Shown here: positions 11,900 to 23,010 of the stretch, one piece after another
Position numbering within the stretch: the first letter of the stretch is position 1
Layout of the letters: each line of letters starts with the position of its first letter
Source of the DNA: Rhodocollybia butyracea
Taxonomy: Eukaryota > Basidiomycota > Agaricomycetes > Agaricales > Omphalotaceae
Direction: 5' to 3'
DNA: 64,000 nt
Assembly (NCBI GenBank): GCA_015501585.1
Contig: JADNRY010000002.1
Location: 620,001 to 684,000, forward strand
The notes under the pieces: model-generated
What the model was told of the DNA's origin: nothing
The model's database searches: none
What the model saw: only the letters and a program-made list of their open reading frames with translations
Translations under genes and position numbers: made by a program

Positions 11900-14200
11900 G
11901 GACTTACCTGACCTAGCTGATTCAGGTCATGACCTACCTGACCTAGGCCAATTTAAAAATTACTAAATTAGGAAAATTTTCAATTTTTGCAGTGGATGAG
12001 GTCAAAGCTGTTTTTATTACCAAATAAGGCAATTTTCAAACACCTTAACCAGGTGTATATTTTTTAATAGAGTTAGATACATGTGGAAATTTTTATAAAT
12101 TACTATATTAGGCAATTTTATTTCAATAGACTTTTATTTCTTAATTAGGCAATTTCAAAACTTTTGCAGTGGATGAGGCCAAAGCTGTTTCCATTGCCTA
12201 ATTGAGAAGTGACAAATTTGCAGTGGATGAGGTCAAAGCTGTTTTCACTACTTAATTAAGAAATGACAAAACTGAACACACAAACTATGTACACTCTTTT
12301 CCTAAGGACAATAGCTTGTAGTAAACATCTAGACCTTTTGTTTATACACAGAATAGGTTGCTCACCTAAAATGAAGCCAATCCTGTGGTGGGAAGGGGCT
12401 GAATGGCAAAATATTTTTTGGATAACCTTTGATTGTAGTGGATGTGGCTAAAGCTGTATGCTCATAAAAGGAAATCAATGAAAAGTATTGAGTCTAAAGA
12501 TTGCTTGATATAACATGCAGATTGGCATGGATAAGGGTGATCCTTTTCATCCCCTGATACCCTGATATGCTGTCTACTCATTCTGAGTCTCAGATATATT
12601 TAGATGGCCCCTGGGAGATCAGTCTTTATTGATCTTTGAACTTTCTCATCAAAAACCCTCATTTTTTCAAAATCAGAGGATAAGTATCAGAGCATCCAGG
12701 GCAGGGTGGGCCACAGGCTTCTAGGACATTGTACCCTGGTATAATAGGTACATTTAGATGGCTCAGGAGTAGCTTATACTGTGCTGGGAGAGTGGGTAAT
12801 AATTGATCTCTGTATATGTATGCATAAATTTGCTTTTTTTGACCATCAAATCATTAATAGAGGCAGCTGTAGGCAAGGAATAGTGTACCAGGACCTGATA
12901 TAGCATGTCTGTAGCAAAATATTACAACTATCTGAAGTTCAAGATGTGATGATAAGTTTGACACAAGTATCAGACACTTAAGAACCCAGGACTACTGATA
13001 CATCAAGATAAGGGAAGGGGTTGTGAGGGATGTTAGAGTTTTGGTGCAATATCCAACTCAGCCATATAACCGGTTATATGGCTGAGTTGGATATTGCACC
13101 AAAACTCTAACAAGGAAAAGGTTCTGATATCAATCTATATACTCCTAGCATGCTATATGCCAAGCTAGACAGTCTTCTCTTGCCTACAGCTCCCACTATT
13201 AATGATTTAACAGGCAAAAAAGCAAAATTTATGCCTAATTAGACACATATCACTTATTACCCACTCCCTCAGCACAGTATAAGTTACGCCTGAGTTGTCT
13301 AAATTTCCCTATTATACCAGGGTACAATATCCTAGAAGCCTGTGGCCCACCCTGCCCTGGATGCTCTGATACTTATCCTCTGATTTTGAAAAAATGAGGG
13401 TTTTTGATGAGAAAGTTCAAAGATCAATAAAGACTGATCTCCCAGGGCCATCTAAATATATCTGAGACTCAGAATGAGTAGACAGCATATCAGGGTATCA
13501 GGGAATGAAAAGGATCACCCTTATCCATGCCAATCTGCATGTTATATCAAGCAATCTTTAGACTCAACACTTTTCATTGATTTCCTTTTATGAGCATACA
13601 GCTTTGGCCACATCCACTACAATCAAAGGTTATCCAAAAAATATTTTGCCATTCAGCCCCTTCCCACCACAGGATTGGCTTCATTTTAGGTGAGCAACCT
13701 ATTCTGTGTATAAACAAAAGGTCTAGATGTTTACTACAAGCTATTGTCCTTAGGGAAAGAGTGTACATAGTTTGTGTGTTCAGTTTTGTCATTTCTTAAT
13801 TAAGTAGTGAAAACAGCTTTGACCTCATCCACTGCAAATTTGTCACTTCTCAATTAGGCAATGGAAACAGCTTTGGCCTCATCCACTGCAAAAGTTTTGA
13901 AATTGCCTAATTAGGAAATAAACCCTAATGAAATAAAATTGCCTAATATAGTAATTTATCAAAAGTGTAGAAAAACATAAAACCAATTAAAGTGTTTGAA
14001 AATTTCCTAATTTGGTAATAAAAACAGCTTTGACCTCATCCAGTGCAAAAATATTAAAATTTCCTCATTAGTCATTTTGAAGATGCTTTAGGTCAAGACC
14101 AAGTCCACCCAGGTCAAGACCAAGGTGACCTAGTTTGAGACCAAGGTGACCTAGGTCAAGACCAACCTAACCTAGGTCAAGACCAAGTTGCCCAGAGCAA
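11900..14200. repeat. Second palindrome (P2) with 82-bp perfect core
   Basis: Arms of roughly 1.1 kb are inverted around 13,071/13,072. For example 12,260-12,470 matches 13,570-13,800 inverted, and 11,950-12,240 matches 13,830-14,080 inverted. The core 13,031-13,112 is a perfect 82-bp palindrome with no spacer. The mirror-image short frames at 12,263 and 13,792 come from this symmetry and are not genes. Confidence 0.88.
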
Positions 14201-14700
14201 GTGGTTCTACCCCTCCTGCTCTGCCTACTCTATTGAAAGGTGATAAGCTTAACTAAATATAGGTGGGGGAAAAGTGCTCTTAGCAATAGAGAATAGGTTC
14301 TCTGAGCCTGTATTTATACTAATATTTGATACATGAGAATATTCTACTATATAAGTTTACTGACTAGAAATGACTCATATTGATTAGAGTCATGACTTGT
14401 AATGACTTTCCTCCATTACTACCAACATGAGTCTGAATATGACTCCGCTTGTATATTCCAACATACTCCACATACCTAACACTGGCCTGTAAGACCCCAC
14501 CATGTTGTGGCCACCCTCAGAAACAATTCCCCAATCCCTCTATCAATTGTTCTGATCTCTCCCACAGCATCTCAATCATTCCACTGTCCCTCTCCCCAGG
14601 TATCCATTAACACAGCCTCCCTTATCAATCCTAGCACCTGTCCTCCCTTTTCCTGGTGATCCTGTTCTTTGGTCTCCCCCCTCCTACATCAGCAAAAAAT
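14200..14700. other. No feature recognised
   Basis: AT-rich to pyrimidine-rich sequence without a convincing frame, terminal repeat or RNA gene. Confidence 0.5.
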
Positions 14701-14930
14701 AAGATTCCTTCCCAGGCCTGTAAATGGACCCCAGGCCTGGGCATAGACCCTGACATGCCCAGGCCTGCATGAGTGTACCCTAACCTGGAGTGGGTCAGGG
14801 CATACTAAGGAAGGAAGGATTCGCTGGTGCAGGTTGTGCAGAATTCTCAGCCTGCGCAGGTTACGCAGGATGATTTAGTCTGCGCAGGTTACGCAGGATT
14901 CATTACCTGACAGGCTATACAGAATTATCA
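14700..14930. repeat. Degenerate CAGGCCTG / GCGCAGGTTACGCAGG repeats
   Basis: Several short palindromic CAGG-CCTG units, then a 20-bp unit with the core GCGCAGGTTACGCAGGA repeated twice near 14,850-14,900 and once in diverged form. Similar CAGG-rich repeats recur at 16,020-16,280, so the pair brackets the island 14,940-16,010. Confidence 0.5.
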
Positions 14931-14939
14931 TCAAAATTT

Positions 14940-16010
14940 TGTCATGATTAAAGACTAGTTATATACATAGTAACGCACGCATACATGTAATCTACAATGG
15001 CCGAATAAGAAATAAGAAACATACAAGACCAGGTAAAGAAGGCATGTTGCCATAGACCAGCATAGCCATCACGAATCATAGTGTGAGGAGAGTCGACAGC
15101 AGAAAACAAGTCGGAAATAGCGCATATGACTGAGCATAAACATACGCATGGTTATTGTGACTGAAGAACAGATCAGATACACGCTATTGCTAAAATATAG
15201 TATACACACATACAAATGTTGTTCCCTGAGAGTTGGAACCTGTAAGAGGATGCACAAACTTCGAAGACATGATGAATTGTACACGACAATGAAAAGAACG
15301 GTAGCAACGGCAGCTGTGGATGACAGCAAGGATAAACAAGGCGAGAGCGTAAAAATTTTAAGCTGCTTTTCCGGTCAACAATAAGGAAGAAACTCACTGA
15401 GGTCTCTAAACCTCCAGGTCAGACTTTCCCTGATAACTCAGCCCTAAGAAACTCTGCATTTGGCACAAGTAGACTGTCAGTGATATTTGAAGCAATATAG
15501 ATAGTGGTATATTGTAAATCGCGTTGATGTCAAGGCAGTATATTGGATGTGTAAGAGAGTTCAACATGTAAATGTGAGGAACATCGAGGGAGGGAACAAA
15601 AGCGCGATGAAGCAGTGGCTGTGCTACCGCGGTAAGTACATCAAATGTCGTTTTGTTACTATTACTAAACTTACTCTTAGCTAAGAAAGGAAAGGAAAAT
15701 TGATGCGGTTCCATTGAGGAACAGTCGGGATGATATTGAAAACAACGTGCCTACTGTACTCAGTTGCAGCATGAAAATAGCACTTATTTCAACGCTAATT
15801 GCGACTGCAGTTGCTTGCTTCTTGCTTGATTCCCTTCCTTAGTGCTGTAGGTGAACCGTAAGCTGCTTAGAGTTCCATTTTATTCTTTATGATGCTGTAC
15901 ATGGATGTACTATCATTTCCTTTCTTGATCAATGTAGATGCATTCTTCTCTGCCTGGGCTTGAGCCTTGCAAGTCCAGTTATGGACATGAAGATAAAGTA
16001 TCAAGCATTG
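14940..16010. other. Island of distinct composition, candidate spliced transcript
   Basis: This stretch contains more CpG than its surroundings and resembles none of the repeat families in the window. On the + strand 15,632-15,680 looks like a 49-bp intron: GTAAGT donor, TACTAAAC branch site, CTCTTAG acceptor. No long frame was found on either side, and competing short frames exist on the minus strand (15,406-15,714). It could be a decayed gene or a non-coding transcript. No function is proposed. Confidence 0.3.
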
Positions 16011-16019
16011 TAACACAGG

Positions 16020-16280
16020 TATGGGCATGCAAAGCATACTGGATGCCCTGCTCCAGGCTATACAGGCCTGTACAGACTCATACAGGATCTATACACCAGA
16101 TCCAGGCTCATGAAAAATTTATATACCTGGTCCAGGGTCCTGCAGAATTACATGTCCTGACACAGGTTGGCACAGAATGTACTACCCTGGTCCAGATACA
16201 GCCATCCTGGACTAGCCTGTACCAGGAAAGGCCAGGCTGGACAGTCCTTGCGCAGACAGCGCAGGCCTGGGAATGTCTTT
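16020..16280. repeat. CAGG-rich degenerate repeats
   Basis: Repeated CAGGCCTGTACAG, CCAGGCTCATG and CCTGGTCCAG words, related in composition to 14,700-14,930. An open frame crosses it but shows no recognisable domain. Confidence 0.45.
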
Positions 16281-17423
16281 TGCTTTTTGCTGATGTACAC
16301 TCACACACACTTCTCTACCTCTTCCAGACACTCCCTTACCCCTCCCAGACACTCTTCTACACTCCTCTACCCATCCCCTACCCATCCCAAAGCATACCCT
16401 ATTCAACCCTAGGTCATGACCTGAGGCTGAAGGATAGGCCCAGGATTCTGGGTCTTTTTAGTCAGGTCAATGTAACAAAAGTGTAAGCTAACAAGACCTA
16501 ACAAGTGGTTGCCTAAAGTGTTGTTCTTGCCATAGAATACTCTAATTTTGCTTCAGGTATATATATACTATGTAGAAACCATGCCTGCACCACTAGTATA
16601 TTGAACATCCCTACTTTTATTTCGATTTTTCACAGCACAGCCACAGACCCAAACATTGAAGCAGTGCTACTATTACACCATATACCTGCTTCAATTTTGC
16701 TTTAGGTATCTACTGTACATCTATAAACACTGTGTAAACTGCTATTAGATAGAATACCCAAGCATAAACAAGCTTTTAGGCCGCTTTGCTGGCATTCTAA
16801 ATATGGTAATAAAACAGCTTTGATCACAGCTATTGCTGTAGTTTCACTTCAGGGACCTCTTATATATGTAAAGATCCTATCTGCACTCATACAGGGCAGA
16901 ATATTGATGTACAAGCAGGCTTTTAGGCCACTTTTACTGTTTTGATGGTATTGGTAATGCTCAGCTAGCTTTGACCAAACATCATCTAGATTTTTCAATG
17001 CAATCCATCCCCTTATGGTGCCTAATCCACCTTGGAGTAGTGCTCAAATATTAATACATTATATATAGTCTTTTTTGGGCTAGCTACCATCCCAGAAATA
17101 TCCATATTTGGCCTGTAAACCACCCATTTTCATGCAGCCACCCAAATCTGCAATCGACAAGTCACATGACCTTATCAAATGCGTACCAGCTGACTACTGA
17201 GTTGATATTTTTATTCCCCCAGTACTGGCAGTACAGTAGCTTACTGGCCTTAGTAAATTATTCCCCAGAGTAACTACTGGGGGTATTTATATGTTACAAC
17301 TGAACTGGCTGCTTGACCCAGAGTTTGGTCAGGGACATTATGGCATTATGCTAGCTGGAGCCAGAGTTTGCCCAGGAGTGTCCTAGTTGTGTTGTATTGG
17401 TTTTGGTTTTGGTTATTGTTGGA

Positions 17424-17441
17424 CACACACACACACACATG
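17424..17441. repeat. (CA)n microsatellite
   Basis: A run of alternating CA within otherwise non-repetitive sequence, between the third P1 copy and the gypsy remnant. The rest of 17,200-17,980 may include the LTR side of the minus-strand gypsy element, but no LTR border could be fixed. Confidence 0.8.
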
Positions 17442-18444
17442 ATTATTTGGTTATTTGGGTTTTCGATTGGACATATGCACACAACTTAGACAATAGTCTA
17501 TGCTAGTTCAGTTCATAGAACTTACTAGACCTTGTTGCACTACACTAGTTCAGTTGTTTCACTACACTGGCTGGTGTATCATCTTACATTCAATATCTTA
17601 ACTTTCTTTGGAGAATCTTTGACAACCCAGCCTTGCTCCCTTTAAATAAATCAATAGTCTGGTTAGGCGTGGTCTTGTATTTGTTAGGTTGTTTTCTAGC
17701 ACCTTTCACATACCAGTACAAAACAAGCCAATTATTGTACTAACATGTTAATATAGTCAAAACTAGTTTGCTAGCCCACAGTCTTTACAATTACACATTT
17801 TTATAGTCTGGAGGCCTCTGAGCCCCAACTCTTTAACATCATTAAAATTACATCCCTTAACCAATCGTCACTCTTTTGTAACTTTTCTATCAGTTTTGTA
17901 GGTGTATGTGCCCTTGTGTGAATAAATCCATGTTATTAATCTACTCAAGAGACTTCTGAACTCATATATTCATTAGTTCATTAAGCTAGCTGACCATCCA
18001 TGGCGGTGGCTACCTCATCATTGTCAAAGTCAGCTCTTCTCATGGCACAAGTATGGACATATGGAGTGTCATCCAGTGGTTCTTCTTCCTCCTCATTGCT
18101 AGTCTCTTCATCTGATCCCGGCTTGTCAGGGCTGTATACCACTTCCTTGCCTGATTCAGGGACACAGAGATTTGGAATTTGATCAAGGATAGGGTCACCC
18201 CCTTTTCTAATCCTCTGGACTTCCTCATCATCTTCATTATCATTAACCATATGATCTAGCTGCTCTTTTGATAGGTCTATCAAGTTGTGGATGTTTTCGG
18301 GTAATTTGACAGGTTCATAGCATGAGAGGTGTGGTAGTACTCTGAAGGCTCCTACCTTACTCTTAAGTACTGTACCATCCATTTCAGCAATGATATATGA
18401 TCCTCCTCTAGTACATCGGATGACTACCATAGGTCCCTTATGTA

Positions 18445-18795
18445 GGAATTTATGGATAGGCAGATTTGCAAGTGCCTCCGTGTATAAACCTGAACTGATT
18501 CATATGGACTGGAGTCATAATGTGTCAATATTGCATTGACTCATTTGTAGTACATATTTACTGTGCATGACTGTGCAATGATTCTAAATGACTTGCCTGG
18601 ACTTATAGCAAGTCAATTCCCTTATATAGTGTAGTATACAGTTGTATGGTATATAAGTACCTAGTTTTATGGAATGAGACCCCATTGGGTTGTTGACCCA
18701 GGGCTTTACCCATCTCTACCCTCTGGTGTGCTTTTGTCCCTACATTTGGAGGATGAGCATAGCTTGTATCTGAATTTTCCCCCTTTACAACAACA
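18445..18795. other. Unassigned insert within the gypsy remnant
   Basis: Separates two blocks of gypsy coding sequence that are adjacent in the family. It contains a GTATATAAG motif near 18,650 and may hold a small solo LTR, but no clean target duplication was found. Confidence 0.35.
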
Positions 18796-18942
18796 CCTTA
18801 TACCAAGGATACATTTTTCAGTCAAGACTCTTTTCAATAGATGTGTTCCTAACCTGGACTAGTGATCCTGGCTTGAAATCATAATCAAAAATGGTATGCC
18901 AATATTTCTTTTCAAATTCCCTTAATTCCCTATGCTTGTTTT

Positions 18943-19220
18943 TGTTGGATTAAGTAATCTGACACACCTATGACTTGTGAGAAAGTGTTATCTTAAGGAC
19001 ATATGTCCAAAGACCAAAGTCCCATACTAAGGCAGTGTAATATGTAAGTCCAAAGATGTTAGTTGGGATTAGTAGTCAGCTTTGACACTTAAGAGATACA
19101 AGTTCATAGTTGTTATCCATGGCCAGATAGCTCAGTTGGTTAGAGCATCTTGGGATTTCACCAGAAGGTCCTGGGTTCAATCCCCAGTCTGGACACTTTG
19201 TATAAATCATACCTTTAACA
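18943..19220 (+). mobile_element. tRNA-bearing LTR, family A, copy A1
   Basis: 278 bp from TGTTGGATTAAG to CTTTAACA, flanked by GTTTT on both sides (18,938-18,942 and 19,221-19,225). It interrupts gypsy coding sequence whose reading frame resumes on the other side once the insert and one duplication copy are removed. The tRNA-like module is in the distal half. The TG...CA ends and fixed 5-bp duplication indicate integrase-mediated insertion, unlike a SINE. Confidence 0.85.
19121..19194 (+). tRNA. tRNA-like module of A1
   Basis: 74 nt. Acceptor arms GGCCAGA/TCTGGAC pair except at position 2. The A box TAGCTCAGTTGG matches the Pol III consensus, the T arm CTGGG-TTCAATC-CCCAG is perfect, and the B box GGTTCAATCCC is intact. 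The anticodon arm pairs poorly, so this is a tRNA-derived Pol III promoter rather than a proven decoding tRNA. Confidence 0.6.
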
Positions 19221-19400
19221 GTTTTCTGAGACTCGCTCATGCATTGCTGCTATGAAAGTCCAGTGTTTTGATAAAGCTTGGGCAACAATATCCAAGTAAC
19301 TCCTCATAAGTCAGAATATGGTTAGGTGGATTGACTAGCCAAGTCAATTCAACTATATCAAAGGGTAGCAGTGGTTCTGCCCCGGCTATGAGGGAGTTTT

Positions 19401-20272
19401 CTGAAAGTTTTTTGAAAATTTTGGATAGCAGAATGGCCCATATTGATGTCCCTTAGGGATCTGTAAACAAGGAGGATTATTGGCCACTTCTATGCCTATC
19501 AGGCATAGATTAGTATTATACTTCATACTATTGACAAGCATGGGTTTCCCATCAATTTAGCACATGACTTCATAGTAAGCCACATCAACACATTGCAGAG
19601 CAATTTACTTCTTAACATCCACTCTTTTCATGCCCAAAGTCACACCTGACCACAAAAGTGACCCTAAGAAAAAGAGAACCCACCATGACCAAAGAAATGG
19701 CACAACTGTACAGAAGCATCTAGACTGGCACTTTGATGCCAAAGGTTACAGTAAATATAAAGAAGTCTGCCTTGCCTTTTACTTTTAATTGCTGAGACAT
19801 GACACCCAAGACATGGACACGATCATGACTGATGGACAATCTGGACAGTATTGGAGAATGAAGCCTGATGGTTGTGAGCTGACCAATTGTCTTAGATATG
19901 ACTTTCCTTCCTCAACCCACCAACTCGTAACCTTGTTGGTGAAATTATGCATGTTTGTCAAGGCAAGTGACAGAAAAATTGTACTGGAGAAGTTTGCTGA
20001 GGTTATACCCTGTGAGGTCCAGTACCAGATCCTATCTCTTTGGGATTGGTAAGTTACCGCCCTCTGATACTTGGTTCGTCTCTCTGAAGGCTGAAGGAAT
20101 TGTGGAGAGCTACTGCCACCTGATCCTCCAGAGTCTTGGGATACTGGCTGTACCAGAGGGTAGCACAGAGAGTTTCTGCCACCTCATTCTGATACATTCA
20201 CCAGGGAGTACAGGGGAGTGCGGAGAGCTATCGCCACCTGATACTCTGGAGGTTTCTGGAATTCTGGAACAT
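19401..20272. other. Unassigned, with ~57-60 bp degenerate tandem units
   Basis: No gene recognised. From about 20,050 to 20,265 a unit containing GAGAGCTACTGCCACCTGAT recurs about four times with variation. Open frames at 19,789 and 19,955 cross it but have no recognisable domain. Confidence 0.4.
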
Positions 20273-21267
20273 CCTATGCCTTTCATCACTCAGTAGTGAA
20301 TAAGTTAGCCAAAACTCAGGCCCCAGGCCCATAAATTAAGCAGATCATGAAGTGCTATGTACTGAATACATGCATGTAAGAACTAAAGGAATGCATACTA
20401 CAAAACAGAGTTGAAAAAAAGAGAAGACAAAACAAACATACATTGGTTTATACAGTTACATCAAGATAAAATGAGGGAGAGGAGGGAGGGTGATGAAAAA
20501 TCGACTTGATCAAGCAAGATCTAAGTCAGATATCAGTTACAGTACACAGGCAAAAAACATTGATCTAAGCGCACTGAGAGCCCTGATATCCAAGATCTGA
20601 CAACTAGGTTGACTTCAGAGGCTGTAGATGTGTATAGATCTGTTATGGATCTGTTATGGGCTCTGTTCAGTGAAAGATCAGTTAGATCAGTGAAAAAGTG
20701 CACCAATTCCTTTGATCTGGGACTCTGTGAGCAAGAGCTAGAGTCTGTGCAGTCAAAAGGAGGTGCTGTGAGGTGATGTTTGAGCTATCAGAGCTGTATA
20801 GAGTGGACAGATGTCCTTACCAGTCACCAGAAGCAAAGTTGATGGTGGGGGAAGGAAGGAAAGAAGCACAGGACCTTGTCAGATTTCTAATCATGTTCTC
20901 ACAGGCCTCTGCTTAGAACTCCGGCACCTGTAAGAACTAAAAACTTGACATGGACACTGGCTGATCATCTGTCAAAGTGGCAGCTGACCAGAGATGGTCA
21001 TGTGCTGAAAAACTCGAAATGCAAAGTTCAAGTTGTAGAGTGCTGGATTTTGAAAATGAAATCACAGAAGAATGAAGATAGGTAGCGCTTCAGTTATTTT
21101 TGCAATTTGTTAAGGACATTGCAGGACCGCACAGTACTGCAATGAAGTGCGCCAGACTTGCAATGAATTCATGTGCACTGAAAAGTGATGAATTGTGCAT
21201 TGCAAGTCCTGGATGTTTGCAGAGGCCTTCAGAAAGTCTCCCTACCCTTGGAATCTGCCTTCATGTC
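20273..21267 (-). mobile_element. Short DIRS-like derivative (mini-DIRS 1)
   Basis: 995 bp carrying the two ends of the DIRS-like elements seen later (the 3' terminus CCTATGCCTTTC at its low end and the 5' terminus near TTCATGTC at its high end) but no coding region. The end at 20,273 matches 41,699 onward for about 95 bp. The region from about 20,500 matches the 5' untranslated region of the full elements (for example 47,620-48,347). The intervening ~190 bp is not found in the full copy seen here. Confidence 0.75.
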
Positions 21268-21490
21268 AAGCATTGTAGCGCAGAGCATTATGCCCCCTGA
21301 AACTTGCCATGTCTTTCTTGAATTAATGAGATGAGTGAATCGCAATCAAGTGTCATAAGGTGAGGACTTGCAGTATAGTATAAAGAAATATGAACCAAAT
21401 GAAGTGGGGTAACAATAAGGCCAAAAGATTGAATAATAAATAACAGAGTTCTGATGGGGGCACTACCTACTTTGCACAATGCTCGCTTCA
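21268..21490. other. No feature recognised
   Basis: Flank of mini-DIRS 1. No gene, repeat boundary or RNA found. Confidence 0.5.
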
Positions 21491-21715
21491 CTTGGGCATG
21501 ACTCCTTTTGTTTGGGCATTGCTCATTTCATTTGGTCGTTACTTGCTTGATTTGGGCATTGCTTCTCTCATTTGAGCATTACTCATTTCATTTGGGCATT
21601 GCCTGCTTGATTTGGGTGTTTCTCCATCACTTGGGCATTGCTTGCTTGATTTGGGGGTTGCTCCCTCACTTGGGCGCTACTGGCTTCACTTGGGCATTGC
21701 TCCCTCACTTGTGTA
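21491..21715. repeat. Minisatellite of ~24-bp TTGGGCATTGCT units
   Basis: About nine or ten diverged copies of a unit like TTTGGGCATTGCTCACTTCA. The frame through it reads as repeated HLGIACLIW-type words, an artefact of the array. Confidence 0.8.
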
Positions 21716-22043
21716 TGATTGTCATTGTCATTGTTATCCCTGGTGTGGATACTAGGCTAGGTTCCTTCTTCCAAATACACAAGCTCCCTATAGTATGTCA
21801 ATGAGGAGATTTGAAAGGCAGGTCTGCAGCTGAATAAAAAGGTAAAATCTTGCTTTTCAATGAGTTCACTGAAAATACCTTCTTGAAATGTCTTGTTGGC
21901 TGTAGCAATCACATTCAGCTCTTGCTCAGACCACTCTCTCTGCATTCCATCAAACTGTATATCACCTATTGCCTCATCTAATAGTTCTGCAAGGTGTCAT
22001 TAGAATAACAAGTCAATCAAATAGAAAAGAAAAACCTCCATAG

Positions 22044-22338
22044 TGTTAGAGAATCAGGTGACCAGGATCAAGGAGTACCTTGTCCCAAATCAAGTGACCT
22101 TGAAACAGGAGGGAAATAAATGTTGACACTAGCTGGGATTGAACCAGCGACCACACAGTACTCTAGACTGGTGCTCTAACCAACTGAGCTATAGTGCCAA
22201 TGGTTAGAGTATGGATGTTAAGCCATATATCACTATGAGGATTGTTAGTCACTCAACTGGCCCACATTTATGTTGTACTGAAGCAGTTAGTATTAGTACT
22301 AGAATGATGTAACTAGAGTCCAATTGCTAATGCCAACA
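22044..22338 (-). mobile_element. tRNA-bearing LTR, family B, copy B1
   Basis: 295 bp, minus orientation (TGTTGGCATTAGC...CTCTAACA), flanked by a perfect CATAG duplication (22,039-22,043 and 22,339-22,343). Confidence 0.9.
22125..22198 (-). tRNA. tRNA-like module of B1
   Basis: 74-nt cloverleaf: 7-bp acceptor (GGCACTA/TAGTGTC, one G-U pair), D arm GCTC/GAGC, T arm GCTGG/CCAGC, a 4-of-5 anticodon stem around a loop with T33 and AGA at 34-36. Intact A and B boxes. AGA would be a Ser anticodon, but the variable loop is only 6 nt, unlike a Ser tRNA, so decoding is doubtful. Confidence 0.65.
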
Positions 22339-23010
22339 CATAGTATTCCCATCTGGATTGATGTGTATGCAACTCTATCGGAACCCCCCCCATAATCTGG
22401 TTTGGTCATATGGGTCTTCAGTGAGTCTTTGAGCCATTGCTCTCTAATTTTTGCATTCATTGCCAATCCTTCCCTGATGGATGCACCTTTCATTTCCTTG
22501 AGCCAAATTGCAAAGTCTTCCTTGCACTCATGCATTTTTGATTGGTTAAAAGCATTTTGTCCCCTTTTGCAATACATCTCTTCATACAAGTCCATCAATA
22601 TTCTCTGTGTTGTTGTTGTTGAATCAGGTGGTCCAGGAGTGGTGGGCGGATGTGAGGGTTGGCCCCTACTTACTATTGCTTCAAGAAGATAGGCAAGCTG
22701 AAATTACACACTGGATAGAAGAAGAAGGAGGAATGTGATCCATCTCCTTGTTGTCATCCAATAGCCTGGTATAGCATGTTTCAAAAAGGTCAAGAAGGGA
22801 TGGATTTCCACATGCAGTTTCTGTAGGTATCTTGCAAAGAAGCAGGAGCATCCTCCAGAGAGAGGCTTGCCTGTCTAACCAGCAGGGGATCAGTAAAAGA
22901 ATTGGTGAACCAGGAAATGATCTCAGATGCCTAGGGGGGGGGATTTGGTGCTGGTGCATGGAGAAGGAAGCATTGGGCAGAGAACACATAGAGGAAGATA
23001 CATCTACCAC

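Larger units (their letters stand above)
1..12480. repeat. Large imperfect palindrome (long-inverted-repeat element P1)
   Basis: The left part (1 to about 9,650) and the right part (about 9,660 to 12,480) are reverse complements of each other, read by eye. For example 9,003-9,300 matches 10,310-10,610 inverted, 2,650-2,927 matches 10,655-10,950 inverted, and 95-350 matches 11,940-12,220 inverted. The centre lies near 9,658 inside a spacer of about 220 bp without obvious symmetry. Later events made the arms unequal. The left arm holds a copia element, about 560 bp at 1,011-1,575 absent from the right arm, and an extra tandem unit near 2,000-2,640. The right arm holds a solo LTR. No transposase was recognised, so the family is unclassified. 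Confidence 0.85.
13113..17200. repeat. Third, partial copy of the P1 family
   Basis: 13,800-14,180 repeats 95-560 in the same orientation: CAGCTTTGACCTCATCCA motifs, then a short tandem array on a GGTCAAGACC core. 16,300-17,170 repeats about 690-1,010 and later parts of the left arm, including the GGTCTTTTTAG segment and the GCTTTTAGGCCGCTTTGCTGG segment. About 2.1 kb of unrelated sequence (14,220-16,290) lies between the two parts. Confidence 0.65.
17981..19400 (-). pseudogene. Ty3/gypsy pol C-terminal remnant, twice interrupted
   Basis: Minus-strand reading gives the end of a gypsy integrase. A PFDIVELTWLV-type segment is at about 19,340-19,385, a KKYWHTIFDYDFKPGSL then VRNTSIEKSLD segment at about 18,810-18,925, and the GPMVVIRCTRGGSYIIAEMDG tail at 18,360-18,440, ending in an acidic C-terminus at 17,981. 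A tRNA-bearing LTR (18,943-19,220) is inserted with a GTTTT duplication, and about 350 bp (18,445-18,795) of unassigned sequence splits the tail. A TGA follows SLD where the family usually has Arg or Asn. Upstream of 19,400 the similarity fades. Confidence 0.8.
21757..23010 (-). pseudogene. Unrecognised multi-part reading frame, interrupted
   Basis: I do not recognise the product. Minus-strand frames at 23,010-22,681, about 22,660-22,340 and 21,945-21,757 look like parts of one gene. The middle one (DLYEEMYCKRGQNAF...) is hydrophilic and charged and looks genuinely coding. The last begins after an apparent acceptor TTGCAG near 21,972, preceded by a CTAAT branch-like motif. A tRNA-bearing LTR (B1) sits in or beside this putative intron. 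The parts were not joined with confidence. It may be a host gene or a mobile-element accessory gene. Confidence 0.4.

Noticed and set aside
12263..13792. Two mirror-image short proteins (MTKLNTQTMYTL...) on opposite strands
   Set aside because: They are the two arms of the same palindrome; the frame ends in repeat DNA and has no coding signature.
15069..15714. Minus-strand F-box-like gene
   Set aside because: The frames are short, have no recognisable motif, and the best intron in the region is on the + strand.
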